This document shows positions 46,741-59,187 of a stretch of 64,000 bases of DNA, one piece after another (within the stretch, counting starts at the first letter, position 1; each line of letters starts with the position of its first letter). The stretch is from Sarcomyxa edulis (lineage: Eukaryota > Basidiomycota > Agaricomycetes > Agaricales > Mycenaceae): positions 806,001 through 870,000 of the forward strand of contig QUOL01000001.1 of assembly GCA_009761415.1 (NCBI GenBank), in the 5' to 3' direction. The notes beneath the pieces were generated by a model. It did no database searches and was not told the DNA's origin. It was given only the letters and a program-made list of their open reading frames with translations. Position numbers and translations under genes: made by a program.

Positions 46741-49358
46741 TCAACTGTGCGTAGGCATGTCCACAGATGCCTTGTTTCCAATGGCATCCTCCGACTTCCA
46801 AAGACTTGTTGTAGTCTGGGATGCAAAGAAACGGTAGGTCAGAGTCTGAGAGAGTCAGCGGAGTGGCAAGGAGACAATGTACCTTGTTCTGCGTGTAGAA
46901 GTTGATGCCGCTATGATTATATCCTTTAGTCGATGCCCAAGATAGTAGACGACTTTCTTACCTCTTTCCATAGAACGAGATGTCTCCCAAGAAACTAGCC
47001 TAGAAAGTGGGCGCCACATTCAGTCTCACCTTATCCACAATTATCCGATGTAGCTCTCACCTTGTTTCCACTCCACGAGAACATAGGTAGCGGTACTGGG
47101 ATAGGAACATTTATTCCAATTTGCCCAACATTGACTTCAGTCTCGAATTTACGAGCTGTGGCGCCGGACTGGGTAAATATAGCGGTGCCATTACCATACT
47201 TGTTAGCGTTAATGATAGACAGGGCGTCATCCAATGTGTCTGATTGGATCACGGTTAGTACAGGGCCGAATATCTCTTCACTGAGGAAAGTCGGGACGGC
47301 AATCAGTATGACTGTGGGCTTCAAGGAAGTCCAGGCCTACTTGTAGCATTTCATAGTTGTAGTGGCCTCGATGATTGTAGGCCCTATGAAGTTCCCATCA
47401 GGGTATCCAGGGACTTCAATCCCTCGGCCGTCCAAGTGTATCTTGCCGCCTTCCTCATCTGCAGAGGCAATGAGGCTTGTTATACGAGCTTTGGCGGCTG
47501 GGGATATGACAGGACCCCTGTTATGTGAACAAATACTGTGAGGCAGGGACACCAAGAGAGAGCAAGTATACGAACAGGTCAGCGCCCTTCTCGAAACCTC
47601 CATTCACGTTCAATTTCTGCGCTCTCTCGATTAGTTCAGGAAGCCACGACTGGGAGGTCCCAACAAGAACGACTAGAAAGACATCGAAGGTAAGTCAGTT
47701 ATTTATTCAAGTTCATTTATGGATAGCGGAGGAATGATTGACCGACAGAGATAGCCATGCATCGCTGGCCAGCAGCTGCATTATGATCAGCGAGAAGATC
47801 AACAAATAGGTATGAATGCACGCACCTCCGAACGCTGCACCTAGAATCGAGTTTAGAGCCAGGTTCTTATTGGCTGATAGTTGATTAGATTAAGTGATCG
47901 ATCGCACAACGATCGCCAATCTCACAAGGAACGTATACGTACCGTCAGGCATGATGACTGCATGATTCTTCGCTCCCATATTGGCCTAGAAATGAGGCCG
48001 GTCAGATTAGCATAGACGGGTGGATTTGGACATTACTAGTACTGTTTGAGCTGACCTGTACACGTTTCCCGTGACTAGTGCCTCTGAATTGACGCGAGAA
48101 TGAAATCAGTCCTGTGTACACGCGATACCAGACGAAAACAAAAGTACCTCTCGTAAATATGTTTCCCGGCCCGGTCTCCACCCACAAAACTTATCGCTTT
48201 GATAGCGGGGTGATCACATATAGCGTTGACTGTGGGGACAGTCCCATGGACCACATTAAGGACACCCGCCGGAAGACCTGAAGATCTCGATGTGAGCAAG
48301 ATCGAGATCTTGGGCACGCAGCTAATAATACGGCTACCTACCTGCACGTTCGCATAATTCTGCGATCATCATAGCGGCACCTGGATCGCGTTCGGAAGGC
48401 TTCAAGATGAGTGTGTTGCCCGTTACGGCTGCCCTACAGAGTCTCAGTCAGAAATATCGTGCGCACGGTGAAAACTGCTCTACATAGGTATTGTCCAGAG
48501 TGGAATCATTCTGTCGACTTTGAGTAAGCAGGACAGTCGATTGGGAGAGGTGACTGGGGACATTACGCAGGAAAGTTGAACGGTGCTATGCTTGCACAGA
48601 CGCCAAGAGGGAGTTTACGGACTTCGGTGTCCATATCCTTACTGACTAGAATCCATTTCGTTAGAAAGCAATCTGATTAGTATATAGACGGCAATTACCT
48701 TCTAGCTTTTCGCCCATGAGAGTGGAAGTTATGCCAATGGCGCTTTCGACCACTTGAAGGCCACGGAGGATGTCACCGTGTGCATCTTGCAGAAGACACA
48801 CCATCAGATTCAAAATAACTGTGAGAGCAATTTACACACCTGCAAGAGTCTTTCCTTGCTCTAGTACTATACTATGTGCTAGCGCATCCGAATTCTTGCG
48901 GATGAGGTGCTGTAATCTAACGGACATTAGTAGGCTTGAAGGTATTGTCATTCATGTTTGTAATACTCGATGGCAAATTTCTGACGGTGCAGGACACTTG
49001 TTCGACTCCAGGTCTTGTATGCCTGGGACGCAGCGCTTACTGCTTCCTCAAACTCGGAGCTAGTCGTCTGTGGGACACGAGAGAGTACAGTCTGTGTTGA
49101 CTAGGGAACCGTAAGTTCAGGCAAGTCTAATATTGGTGTGCAGCTCACTGGGTCCAGAACGTCGTGCCATTCTTGCGTCTTACTCTCAATGAATTCCCCA
49201 CCGATGTAATTCTTGGTGTTCCCCCCTGTAGCACTCGTACCTTTCCACTCGGAAGAGATCTGCTCTGCTTTTGCAAGTGCAGCAGCGTTCAGAGCACGAC
49301 GTGAAGCAGACGTCGTAAAGGAACGAGATTGCAAACGAGCGAAAGCCGAAATCGACAT
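46741..49358 (-). CDS. Methylmalonate-semialdehyde dehydrogenase, mitochondrial
   Basis: CoA-acylating aldehyde dehydrogenase (ALDH6 family) of valine and pyrimidine breakdown, converting (methyl)malonate semialdehyde to propionyl- or acetyl-CoA. The N-terminus [24 protein letters not shown] is a mitochondrial import signal. Family markers follow: [119 protein letters not shown]. The active site is [12 protein letters not shown] with the catalytic Cys. The end is [25 protein letters not shown], then SFLGD and FYTQNK, typical of ALDH6 rather than other ALDHs. About a dozen short introns. The ATG at 49358 is used; one at 49373 is in frame. It is divergent from the Myb gene with 105 bases between start codons. 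Confidence 0.95.
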
Positions 49359-49463
49359 GATGGTGGGATGCAAGCTAAAGCTCGGCTAATACGGTCCTCC
49401 ACGCGAGGGAATTTGGTTCCGTTGTGTGACAGACGTGTGACTAACGCGTTTTTGTTGCAGCTC
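49359..49463. promoter_or_regulatory. 105-base shared divergent promoter (MMSDH / Myb-repeat gene)
   Basis: Only 105 bases separate the two start codons, so core promoters probably overlap or lie partly inside coding sequence. There is a TTTTTGTTGCAG just before the plus-strand ATG that looks like a splice acceptor; an upstream leader exon is possible. Confidence 0.5.
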
Positions 49464-51663
49464 ATGTCCCGAGAGGAAAGATACAACGACTACTCTGGAT
49501 ATTCCGACATGGATATCCACTATCGGGACCAACGCGACCAACGCGATTTGCGCGACCTACGAGAACAACCTAGAATACAACACCGGAATTCCTATCCTTC
49601 TACTTCAAATATTCAGCTTTTTCCTGACCTTCTACCCCCTCCTGGACCACAGTCTTTCCATCCTAACTCAATCCCACCACAATCTCAACATATTCCTTCT
49701 AACATGAATCCAATGCACTCCCAGAACCAGTGGCAACAGTCTATGATGCCTCCTCGTCAGCCTTCGGCCCATCGCCAATCCCAGCACCACCACCAACTTC
49801 AACAGCCGCAACAACAGCAACCGCAGTCGATGAACCAATGGCATAATCAAATGCAGCCTCCAGCTTCCACAAATGGCATGTCAGGGTTCCAAAACATGGG
49901 CTTCAACATGCCTTTTATGCCGGCCTTCCAGGGTGCGTTGATGATGAGCATGCCGGTTGGTAGCGCACATGACGACGATCTCCACCTCGTCAAGGCCTTG
50001 CACGAATGCACCAAGAATAATCTTACCTATCGGCAAGCTCTCGAGAGCTTACATGGTGTATGTGCGGTGCTCTAACGCGTCAGCGATTTTTATTTAACCT
50101 TTCACGTCCAGGTCAATAATCACTCGGCGACCCTCTGGAAAGACTATTACTTGGACAATAAACCTCGTCTAGATGCTCTCGTCATCCAATACGCGAACGG
50201 GTCTATCAAATCCACCAAAAAGCCTGGCTATAGCTCTGGCTCCGGACGAAGCACACCAGCCCTACCACCAGCACCGTCAGGCTCTATATCTATCTCCAAA
50301 GCCAGCCAAAAACCCACGCACACCCAAAAATCTACCAGACAATCTTCTACATCTGCGTCTGCGGAGCCAAGTTCTCGAAAGGCCAAACAGCCGCTAGGGC
50401 GTCGTCAAACCATAAACAGTCTCACTGCATACCCGCCCACCTACAGTGAAGACCTACCTCCTCCTAACGCTGACATCAAGCCACCCCCAACACCTTCGCG
50501 TTCACCAACGCCTCCCAGTATAGTTGTTCCCGCAACGAAGGGGAATCGGTATACTCCAGAGGACAAGGCATTTTTCATCAAGTTTATTGCATGGAGACTC
50601 AAACAGAACCCAAATATGAGTAGGACGGAACTTTGCAAAGCCTTAGCAGAAAAAGTGAGTATCACTAATATCCCCTTTTTTGAATCTCTTCCCCGACCAA
50701 CCAATTGAAATCTCGCAACATCTCATAGGCCCCACATCATTCCCAAGATTCTTGGGCATCGCACTGGAGTAGCAATCACGACGTCGCTGATAAAATATTT
50801 GCAGCAGCAGCTGGAGGTTCCTCCTCAGAGTCGGAATCGAGCTCGGAAGAACAGGATGATGATGAACCACGAGTGAGATCTCGGGCGAAACAAAAACAAA
50901 AACAGCAGCCAAAACGGGGACGACAACAGACTAATATCCGTGCGAAGCCGAACTACGTCGATCCTGACTCCGAGTCCGACTCGGAAGCAGATGCCAGTGG
51001 GGAAGACGATGATGAAGAATCTGGATCGGAATACGTTCATAACGATGCCGACGACGACGACGACGATACGCATCGTCCTTCTGACGATGAGAAGAACATG
51101 GGAGAGAGTAGGAGCGCGTATACCGATGCTGATTTCCGTGTAACGGCCAGGTTCATTGCTACTGTTCCGGATTGGAAGACTATACCGAGACAAGCAGAAT
51201 GGCAGAGGTTCTCCGAAATGGTGATTGCATTTCTTCACAGAGTAAGTAGAGACTTCCACTAAACATATCTATATAGCATCCGCAGAGGTCATGGAAGTCA
51301 TGGCAAGAATTCTATCGCAGATATGAAGCTCGTAAGTATGATGTCCATCAAAGACAAGAACTACGATCTTATTTCTTATTCTTGTCAGGCCTCGACCGGA
51401 TGGTCAAGCAGTACAAACGCCCGCGTGTTAAGAGACCAGATATCAAAGTTGAGAATCCCTCTGCGTCTATTTCTTCACAGCGCGGTCGTCCATCGTGGGC
51501 TTCGCCTACGAATACAAATAACAACGGGTCTCAAAGTATGGAACGTGAGCATGAGCATGCGTCGAAACGAAAGGCGGACGACTCGCAAGAGCAAGCTATT
51601 GGAGAATCCAGCCATGGTGTGAAGCGTAGCAGGGGACCTGAGAACGGTACGGGTGGAATGTGA
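49464..51663 (+). CDS. Three-repeat Myb/Rap1-like nuclear protein
   Basis: Large, mostly disordered protein (about 650 residues) with three spaced helical modules. Module 1 near residue 170-225: DDDLHLVKALHECTKNNLTY ... ATLWKDYYLDNKPRLD. Module 2 near 340-400: YTPEDKAFFIKFIAWRLKQN ... RTELCKALAEKAPHHSQDSW. Module 3 near 505-560: YTDADFRVTARFIATVPDWK ... RQAEWQRFSEMHPQRSWKSW, with EFYRRYEAGLDRMV. Each has the Trp/aromatic spacing of Myb/SANT domains. The Y-T-x-E-D start of module 2 and W-x-x-H-W resemble the Rap1 Myb domain (telomere protein family). The N-terminus is Gln/Pro/His-rich, and between modules 2 and 3 lies a long Asp/Glu/Ser tract. The C-terminus is basic (KRPRVKRPD). Four introns, in frame. 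A telomere or chromatin role is inference. Confidence 0.82.
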
Positions 51664-51878
51664 TATATGATTTTTATGACCTTTTTTTTGGCGTTTGGGA
51701 CGGCTGGCAGTATGTACATATCGAAACTAATTACGAGGAAAGAGAAAACGCAAAAACGAAAACGTTCGAGACTAACGATGTTATGGCGATGGGCTACGCG
51801 CAGATCCACGTGGATCGATCCCCTACTTAACACTGCTACTCCTCTTTCTCTCCTACTTTCATCACAACTCAACATACA

Positions 51879-53570
51879 ATGGATGAAGAATACGATGTAC
51901 GGATCCCATCTTCACAAAACATTCTGGATACTAACTCTATCTCGATAGGTCATTGTTCTCGGAACCGGTTTGACCGAATGTATCCTCTCGGGATTGCTCT
52001 CTGTCGAGGGCAAGAAGGTCCTTCATATGGACAGGAACGATTACTACGGTGGGGACAGTGCCAGTCTCAATCTGACTCAGGTACTATTCAATGACCCCAT
52101 TATCATCACATCCTCATTGAAATGACACGACAAAATCCCGTAGTTGTACCGCAAATTCCGTCCAGATCAAACCCCTCCCACCGAACTAGGACGGGACCGC
52201 GATTACGCTGTTGATCTCGTCCCCAAGTTCATCATCGCCTCAGGTGAACTCACTCGCATCCTCGTCCACACCGATGTCACTCGCTATCTCGAATTCAAGC
52301 AGATCGCTGGCAGTTTCGTCTACCGCGATGGTAAGATCTCGAAGGTACCCAGTACCGAGATGGAGGCAGTGAGGAGTCCTCTAATGGGGCTCTTTGAGAA
52401 ACGGCGGGCCAAGAAGTTCTTCGAGTTCTTGCAGGGCTGGAAGGATGAGGATCCTGCTACTCATCAAGGTGTGTAGATTTGACGATCATTGACCACGACC
52501 TTTGCCAACGCATCCATCGATATAGGTCTTGATCTGGATAAGGATAGCATGAAGACTGTCTACGAGAAATTTGGGCTTGAACCTGGAACACAAGACTTCA
52601 TTGGTCACGCTATGGCTTTATACCTTGATGACGAGTAAGCCCAAAATGTTTCATCGTCGACTCTAACATGCTGAACGTCGTGATTACTAGTTACATCACC
52701 AAACCTGCTCGTCCAACGTACGATCGGATCGTCCTATACACCTCGTCGATGGCACGCTACGGCAAATCCCCTTACATCTACCCCCTTTACGGGCTCGGCG
52801 AGCTCCCCCAATCATTCGCTCGTCTCAGCGCCATCTACGGTGGAACATACATGCTCGACAAACAGATCTCTGAGATTGTCACTGATGCTGATGGCAAATT
52901 CGTCGGCGTCACCAGTGCTGGAGAGACAGTCAAGGCTAAACAGGTCATCGGAGATCCAAGCTACTTCGGTGCCGGCAGTACCAGCGGGGGGAAGACGAGA
53001 GTCAAGGCGGAAGGAAAGGTCGTCAGGGCCATCTGTATCTTGAAGCACCCTATCCCTGGCACGGATGACAGCGACTCTTGCCAGATCATCATTCCCCAGA
53101 ATCAAGTCAACAGGCGAAATGGTAAAGCTCCAATCTATAACCTTCACTGATGGACACTGACAATCGTAACTCAGATATCTACGTTGCCATGGTCTCATCT
53201 ACACACAACGTGTGCGCTAAGGATGTCTATGTCGCGATCGTTAGCACCATCGTCGAAACAGAGAACCCAGAGAAAGAGATCATTCCCGGCCTCGACCTCC
53301 TTGGTCCTATTTACGACAAGTGAGTATCTCTCTATATATATATATTTACTCTTGGACAGGTTCTGACATCTTCTTACTCCCAGATTTGTCTCTATCACTC
53401 CTCTCTACGTTCCCACATCTTCCGGTCTCGACGACAACATCTTCATCACGCGTTCTTATGACGCCACATCTCATTTCGAGACTGTCGTCGATGATGTCCA
53501 AGATGTCTGGAAACGGGTCGTGGGTAGTCCTCTCGTCCTGAAGAAACGAGAAGTCGAAGTTCAAGAGTAA
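51879..53570 (+). CDS. GDI1: Rab GDP-dissociation inhibitor
   Basis: GDI extracts prenylated GDP-bound Rab GTPases from membranes and recycles them. The tiny first exon, MDEEYD, splices to [40 protein letters not shown], the FAD-fold-like N-terminus conserved in GDI and [31 protein letters not shown] and the Rab-binding platform [20 protein letters not shown] follow. Then come [46 protein letters not shown], a sequence diagnostic of GDI, and the C-terminal [15 protein letters not shown]. About eight exons, ~445 residues, the normal length. It follows the Myb gene on the same strand after 215 bases. Confidence 0.97.
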
Positions 53571-53834
53571 ATTGTAATAAACCATCTTCTGTTTTGTGTT
53601 TCATTTCTCCCGTTTCATCACTAGCATTTTCGAATTAGTTCACCCCTTATTACACCTAGTACGACTTTTATTTCTCTTTGGATTTTGGACTTGAATAAAC
53701 ATCATCGATGAAAGGCTCTCCATGTTACTCAGTCGTCTCCTTGGATAGTGTATCGTTCCCAATATCATCGACTCTCAGTTCTATCATGTAGTATAACAGC
53801 AAGTACAAAAGGGACAGCACGACTGATTCTGATA

Positions 53835-56800
53835 TCAAAAGAAGGCACCCATATCAAACTCTGGTACCTTCACATCATGTTTTGCAGACTTCATCAAACT
53901 GCCCAAACCTGCTTTGCGCGCAGACAGGTCGCCTTCCTCCTCCTTTATTGTAGGTTGAGGTGTTACACTTCGTGTTGGAGGGCCGGAAGATATATCCATG
54001 TCGATCATGATTGATGAGCGCCTCCGCAATGCAGGTTCTAATGGGAACATGGAACGGCGGGATATTGGAGAAGGTGGTGCGGAGGTTTCATCAATAGTAG
54101 GAGCTTTTTCGCGTATGACTGGTCGATCGAATGACCAGGATTGAACAAGGTCCAAGGCTAATACCTGACAACCTATCGACAAACATCAGTTCGTGAGGTG
54201 GAGAATGACGAAGAAGAGTAAAAAGGCACTTACCCATTCTACAAAACACACGGGCCATTTGCAAGACAAAATTGAACTCGGCACGTCCTGATATTTCGCT
54301 GGTGCCTTTAGCTGCCTGCAAGGTTTTCGACCTGAGCTGCGAGAACAGCAAGGCAAGGCTTGGGTCGTCATAATGGGGTTCGCCAATCTCTACTATCCGA
54401 ACGTCTAACGTGATTGCAATGTCTTGGAGTGGGGTCTGGGAAAATTTTATTCGGGTCTATGCGTAGAGCACATCTACAAGTTGAACTCACAAGAAGAATC
54501 CGGACAGCCAAATCCCGGCGATGGAGCAGCCAAAATGCCCAACTTGCAAGCCATCGATTACCATCTCTGAACGCCACGGGAAGGACGGTGTTGTTCAATA
54601 TGTCAAGTAACATTGGTCCTTCGTTGCTCTGTTCGACAACACGAGCCAACGCAACAGCTAGTTGGAAATCTGACAGCTGTTTGACGCAAACATTGATAGC
54701 GTCTTTCAGAGCATTCCCAAGAAGGAAAAAGGCAGCAGCGTACTCTGCACAACAAAGAAATGTCAGTCAAAGCAATTGTTGATAACGCAATACTGCTGTA
54801 CCAAAACGTCGTTTGCTCAGCAGAGCATAAGCATTCTTGAGAGCAGCAGTGCGCCATCGTGGTTCAGTAAAATCGTTCGAAAGGAATTTCAGCATGATGG
54901 ATTGCTCCTTATGCCACGCAGCCTGTCTCCAGAGTCCATGGACGAGTTTGACCTTTCCCAACGCGAAGTAGAACAGAGAACAAGCGACAGGATCGCGATT
55001 ATCTCCTGCCATATATTCGTTCCGAGCAATCACTTCCATTTGCGATTTCTATGATAGCCGATCCATTGGGAAAGGATGAATGATGAATAGTGAGATGTGG
55101 CGCACCATGGCTTCCACTGAATTAAGCCAGACAGAGACTCCCAAAGCTCTAGCATCCGACCAGCACATCTTGCCGTTACACGCAGCGGTAGACGCATTCA
55201 ATAAGAGATCTTGACTCTCACTGTGGAATGCCCAGACCATATCCCGGTAGCGAAGGCGTTCTCTCCATCCGCTTTTCCGGGGGGTGACGCCGTTCGATTG
55301 AGGGCTACTGGGCGCCGAAGCTCGATGGTTGAGAATATAGAAAGAACGCATTGATATCAGATACCGCAAGCCGTTTGAATCAAGGGCACGTCGTTGTTCG
55401 TCGATCTAGAAAAGTATGTTTTGGGCCAAGTTGATAGAGACAGAATGCGGTATATACTTACCTCCAGCGTGGCTTGAATCAGGACGAGTAGATGCGCCTG
55501 CTCATTGGGCGTCATATGTGGAAGTGGTTCGGCTTCGAGCGCTTCGATTAGCCGCATCACAAGTGGACGCGAGAATCCTTCTTCATCTGAACTAATGCGA
55601 CGTGTTCAAGACTTAAATTGGATCAATAGATATGTGGCACTCACTCGTCCTTTTCCTCCGGACCATCGAAGATCCAAGTATAACGTTTCTTATGTACAGC
55701 ACCCTGTTCATTGTGTCAAACAAGATCGGGAGGGTACATAAGGAGGTAGATGGAAGGTACGCACTGACGCAATCATCTCTTTACGAAGATATCTTTCCAC
55801 AGGAATAGATTTCCAACCGTCGTAAGATCTGTTCTGTTCGCGAGTCTCATGCACATCACGCGCGAGGTTGACGATGATGTCTTTGACAAGCTCTACTTTC
55901 TCTGACCTCTAGCATTAGCATACGTGATCGGAGGAAACTAGTGCATTATAATCACCCCATAGAAGACATTGAAGGAGCATCTGAGGGTGATAATCTTGTA
56001 GTGGTCCATTATGTCTGGCAACATTTTCAAATAGACTTTCTGGCGGAGGTTCTGCTTTGTTCGTTGGTTTCGGCTGACCAAACAGACACATTTGATGTCC
56101 TGCTGCGACAAGAAGAGATCCGTTTGCCAGCCATATAGAGTCGCTTATCTGATATGGAATGAAACTGAAAAAGAAGGAGAAATCAGTTGACACGAGAGAC
56201 ACTTCAAGACAAACCTGACAAACCTTCCGATCTCTACTTTCCAGCAAAGAGACCAAGCTGGACCTTCGTCGAAGTATGTCATTCGCTGCTGGCACAGAAG
56301 CTCTACACGGTGTGCAAAGCCAACAGCTAGAATGGACTGATTATCTGGTGTTGCAGTCCAATCTAGGTCATTGATAGGTTCAGATGCACTAGAAAAATAA
56401 AAGGATCAGTCGTCAGATGTGAGAGAGAAACAATAAATCATGTACCTTATCACCTCGCGATACTCCAGGCCAGAAGCAAACTCTGATTCATGCGAGTCCC
56501 AGATTGTCAACTCTTCCCCCTCCGGTCCTGGTACAACTGTATAAAGGAAATCAACAAGAAAATCAGAATTGACTTAGTACACAACACTCACTAAGAGCAG
56601 TCTTTTTCGCCGAACTACATCTAGCCATACTAATCCCGTTTCTGCCAGTCCTCACTTCTCCAGTACACCTCCAGTAAGGAGCAGTTGTCTTCGAACCGCC
56701 CTCCGGTATCCAAAAGGCCAGTTCACCGAGTGTGGAAACACTCAACAACACGTCGTGTTCAGCGCGGAGATTATTGGACCGCCAAGCCATGGGATCTACG

Positions 56801-58870
56801 GGTAGGATCATTTTCGGTGGGGAGGTCAACGGTAGAGAATTTTGGGAATGCAGGAGGAGAGTCCGCCTATCGCTCGACGTTACGACGTAAATGTGGACTA
56901 TCGAGAAATCTGGCGTGATCCCAATAATCGATCCTTGTCCGTCTTTTCGAGGCATGGAAAAGAGAGAATCGACCGTTGGGATGTGTAGACATGATGGAGG
57001 ACTGGAATGGAGTGTCAATATGCCCTCTGATTTGGAGAACGTTGCGAATGTTCGGCCTGCATAGATGTATGATGTCAGAAATATGATTCTGGAGCAACAC
57101 AAGATTGAAGGAGAGTGCCATACCACGGTCCAGGACGACAACATAATCTGCGGAGGACCATCTTGCTGAACGGACCAGCTTGGAACCATTCTCGACAACC
57201 CTCCATGTTTCACCATTACCGTCTGTACGAATGATTCCAACACCATTTCCCTCCGGTGTTCGAACCAACCGTACGATATCAGCCTCTTCTTCTGGAACTC
57301 TTTCGAGGTCCTTCGCAGTGAAACGGAGCCCCGAGGATTGTGCATCGAAGAAAGTCAGAGGGGCGAGGTCAAACGTTGTCAAGGGAGAGGAAGTCACTAG
57401 GGTTATTGAGGATTGGCCTGGATTAGCGAGTAGATATAGATGTGATGGAGGCGGTGAGTTCAGTGTTCCAGGAAGAGATTGCTGTAATGTGAATTGCCTT
57501 AGAAGCGTCGGAGGTCTGCGATCAATGTTCTATGGAATAATGTTAGAATCCATGTTTCAATGTATGACATTGAAGTCTCCTTACAGCTACTGCAGTGACG
57601 ACGACAGAGCCATCTCCGAGAACGCGAAGGAATAAATCCCATCCTTCTTCTTTGATTTCGCGGATTCTTCTACTTCGCGCGTCGTCCTGTTCAGTTTGGT
57701 TTGCCAGGATCTTGGCGAGGGCATCGCTTATGATCTCCCTGTCGAGCCAGAACACGGTAGAGTTTCCTGATTCAGCGTAATTAGAAGCAATGGAGAATGG
57801 TAAGGCCGAGTATAAGTCTAGGGATGCGTGAAGTTGAAGATGTTGAGGGGAATCTAAGACAGGAAGGAATATGCGTAAAGTGGAGTCGGATGTGGTTGTG
57901 TAGAGAATTAAGTCGTCACTGGGGAGAGTTTAACGGAGGAACGGAGAATGCTGGTAACCACGAACCGACTGGATGCTTGTGAATGCCGCCATGCGATGTT
58001 GGCGATTGGGCGCGGATGTGGTATGAGTTGGGTTAGACGCCCCGAGGTGGTGGAGTACGTCCTGACAATGTTGTCTTTCTGTATTTGAAAGAATAAAGTC
58101 AATAGGTATACAGTTTTAATGGATCACTTGATACGTACTTGAGATGTAGTCGCGATGTACATGAGGGATGGAGCGAATCGTATACGTGACGGCGTGGCAA
58201 CACTGCAAAAGGACGTGAACATGGTCTCGGCCTTTGAAAGGAAGACGGAGGCGTACGGAGTAGTCCATTTCTGAGACCAAGTTGGTAAGTCGTTCTCCAT
58301 TATCAACGTGTAAACTGCTAGTCCAGCTTGGCTACCGACAGCAAGCAATCCTGGAATCAATCAGAGATGTTACGTTGGATCGCAGAAGAGGATGCTATAC
58401 CGGATTTGTTATCTAAGGTGGTTACACGATGGGCTTCCGGGAGGACTAGAGATGAATGAACCCTCCAAGTGTCATTCTGCACACCAGAAAGTGACCAGGC
58501 AGCTATTCGCGTGTCCATCGCACCAACTATCTATGTGACATAATGATATGAAGTGTGCATGATGAGAGGTAGCTGGATTGCGTACGAGTTTCATTCCAGA
58601 GTCGACAGAGATACAGGTTACTCCTCGTCCTCTGGTATTGCGGGTGCCAGGGAATGCCTCCCAGAACGCGAGGACGCGAACTAAGGCGAGTGTGCGGGCA
58701 TTGCGTATCACGATGGCGTCGGCTGATGGGTATAGCTAGAGAGACATTGTATGAGATGGCAAGAGATGTCAAGAGACTAGGCGACGCACTAGAAGAGTCT
58801 CATTTGCAAGAACGAGGTGTTGAAGGCCATGAGCAGGAGCGCCAGCGTAAGTTCTTAGAAGATCTAGCAT
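53835..58870 (-). CDS. RAV1: RAVE complex subunit Rav1 (rabconnectin-3 alpha/DmX family)
   Basis: Rav1 is the large scaffold of the RAVE complex that reassembles V-ATPase V1 and Vo parts. The N-terminus is a WD40 double propeller: MLDLLRTYAGAPAHG, LLLYPSADAIVIRNARTLAL, VRVLAFWEAFPGTRN, MDTRIAAWSLSGVQNDTWRVH, DNIVRTYSTTSGRLTQLIPHP. The middle region (56560-57400) has LLSVSTLGELAFWIPEGG and WRCTGEVRTGRN. The Rav1p C-terminal helical domain spans 54700-55600: LRYLISMRSFYILN, RERLRYRDMVWAFHSESQDL, LVHGLWRQAAWHKEQSIM, EPRWRTAALKNAYALLSKR. Then follows SWAFWLLHRRDLAVRIL and a Ser/Pro-rich tail ending EFDMGAFF. It has many introns (over fifteen). Junctions are approximate, but start (58870) and stop are clear. 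Its length, about 1,300 residues or somewhat more, suits the fungal family. Confidence 0.9.
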
Positions 58871-59187
58871 AACTTTGTGAGTAACTCTTGATCATTCACG
58901 ATCGCATTTTCCTGGGGTGAATTGGGCAAGAAGCTAGGCCAGAAGCTAGGCAAGAATAGCGTGAATTGAGGGCAAACCGAGCACTGTTGGGGTATAAATG
59001 AATGAGTACTCGAGCAAGTCACGGTAGTAGCCTTGGCACATGGCCTAACGCACCCCTTTGTCAGAATTACCTCAGAGTCACTGCCAACACTCATGCTCTC
59101 TCCCTGACTGCGCTCTCAAACTCTACCTCGCCAAATCCTGCTTTCTTTACATCCATTCCCGTCTTTTCTTCCTGATTTCTGGTCAAC
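58871..59187. promoter_or_regulatory. Shared divergent promoter of RAV1 and the fasciclin gene
   Basis: 317 bases between opposite start codons. A direct repeat, AAGCTAGGCxAGAA, occurs twice at about 58931-58957 (with GGGCAAG just before). CT-rich leader before the fasciclin ATG. No TATA box clear. Confidence 0.45.
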
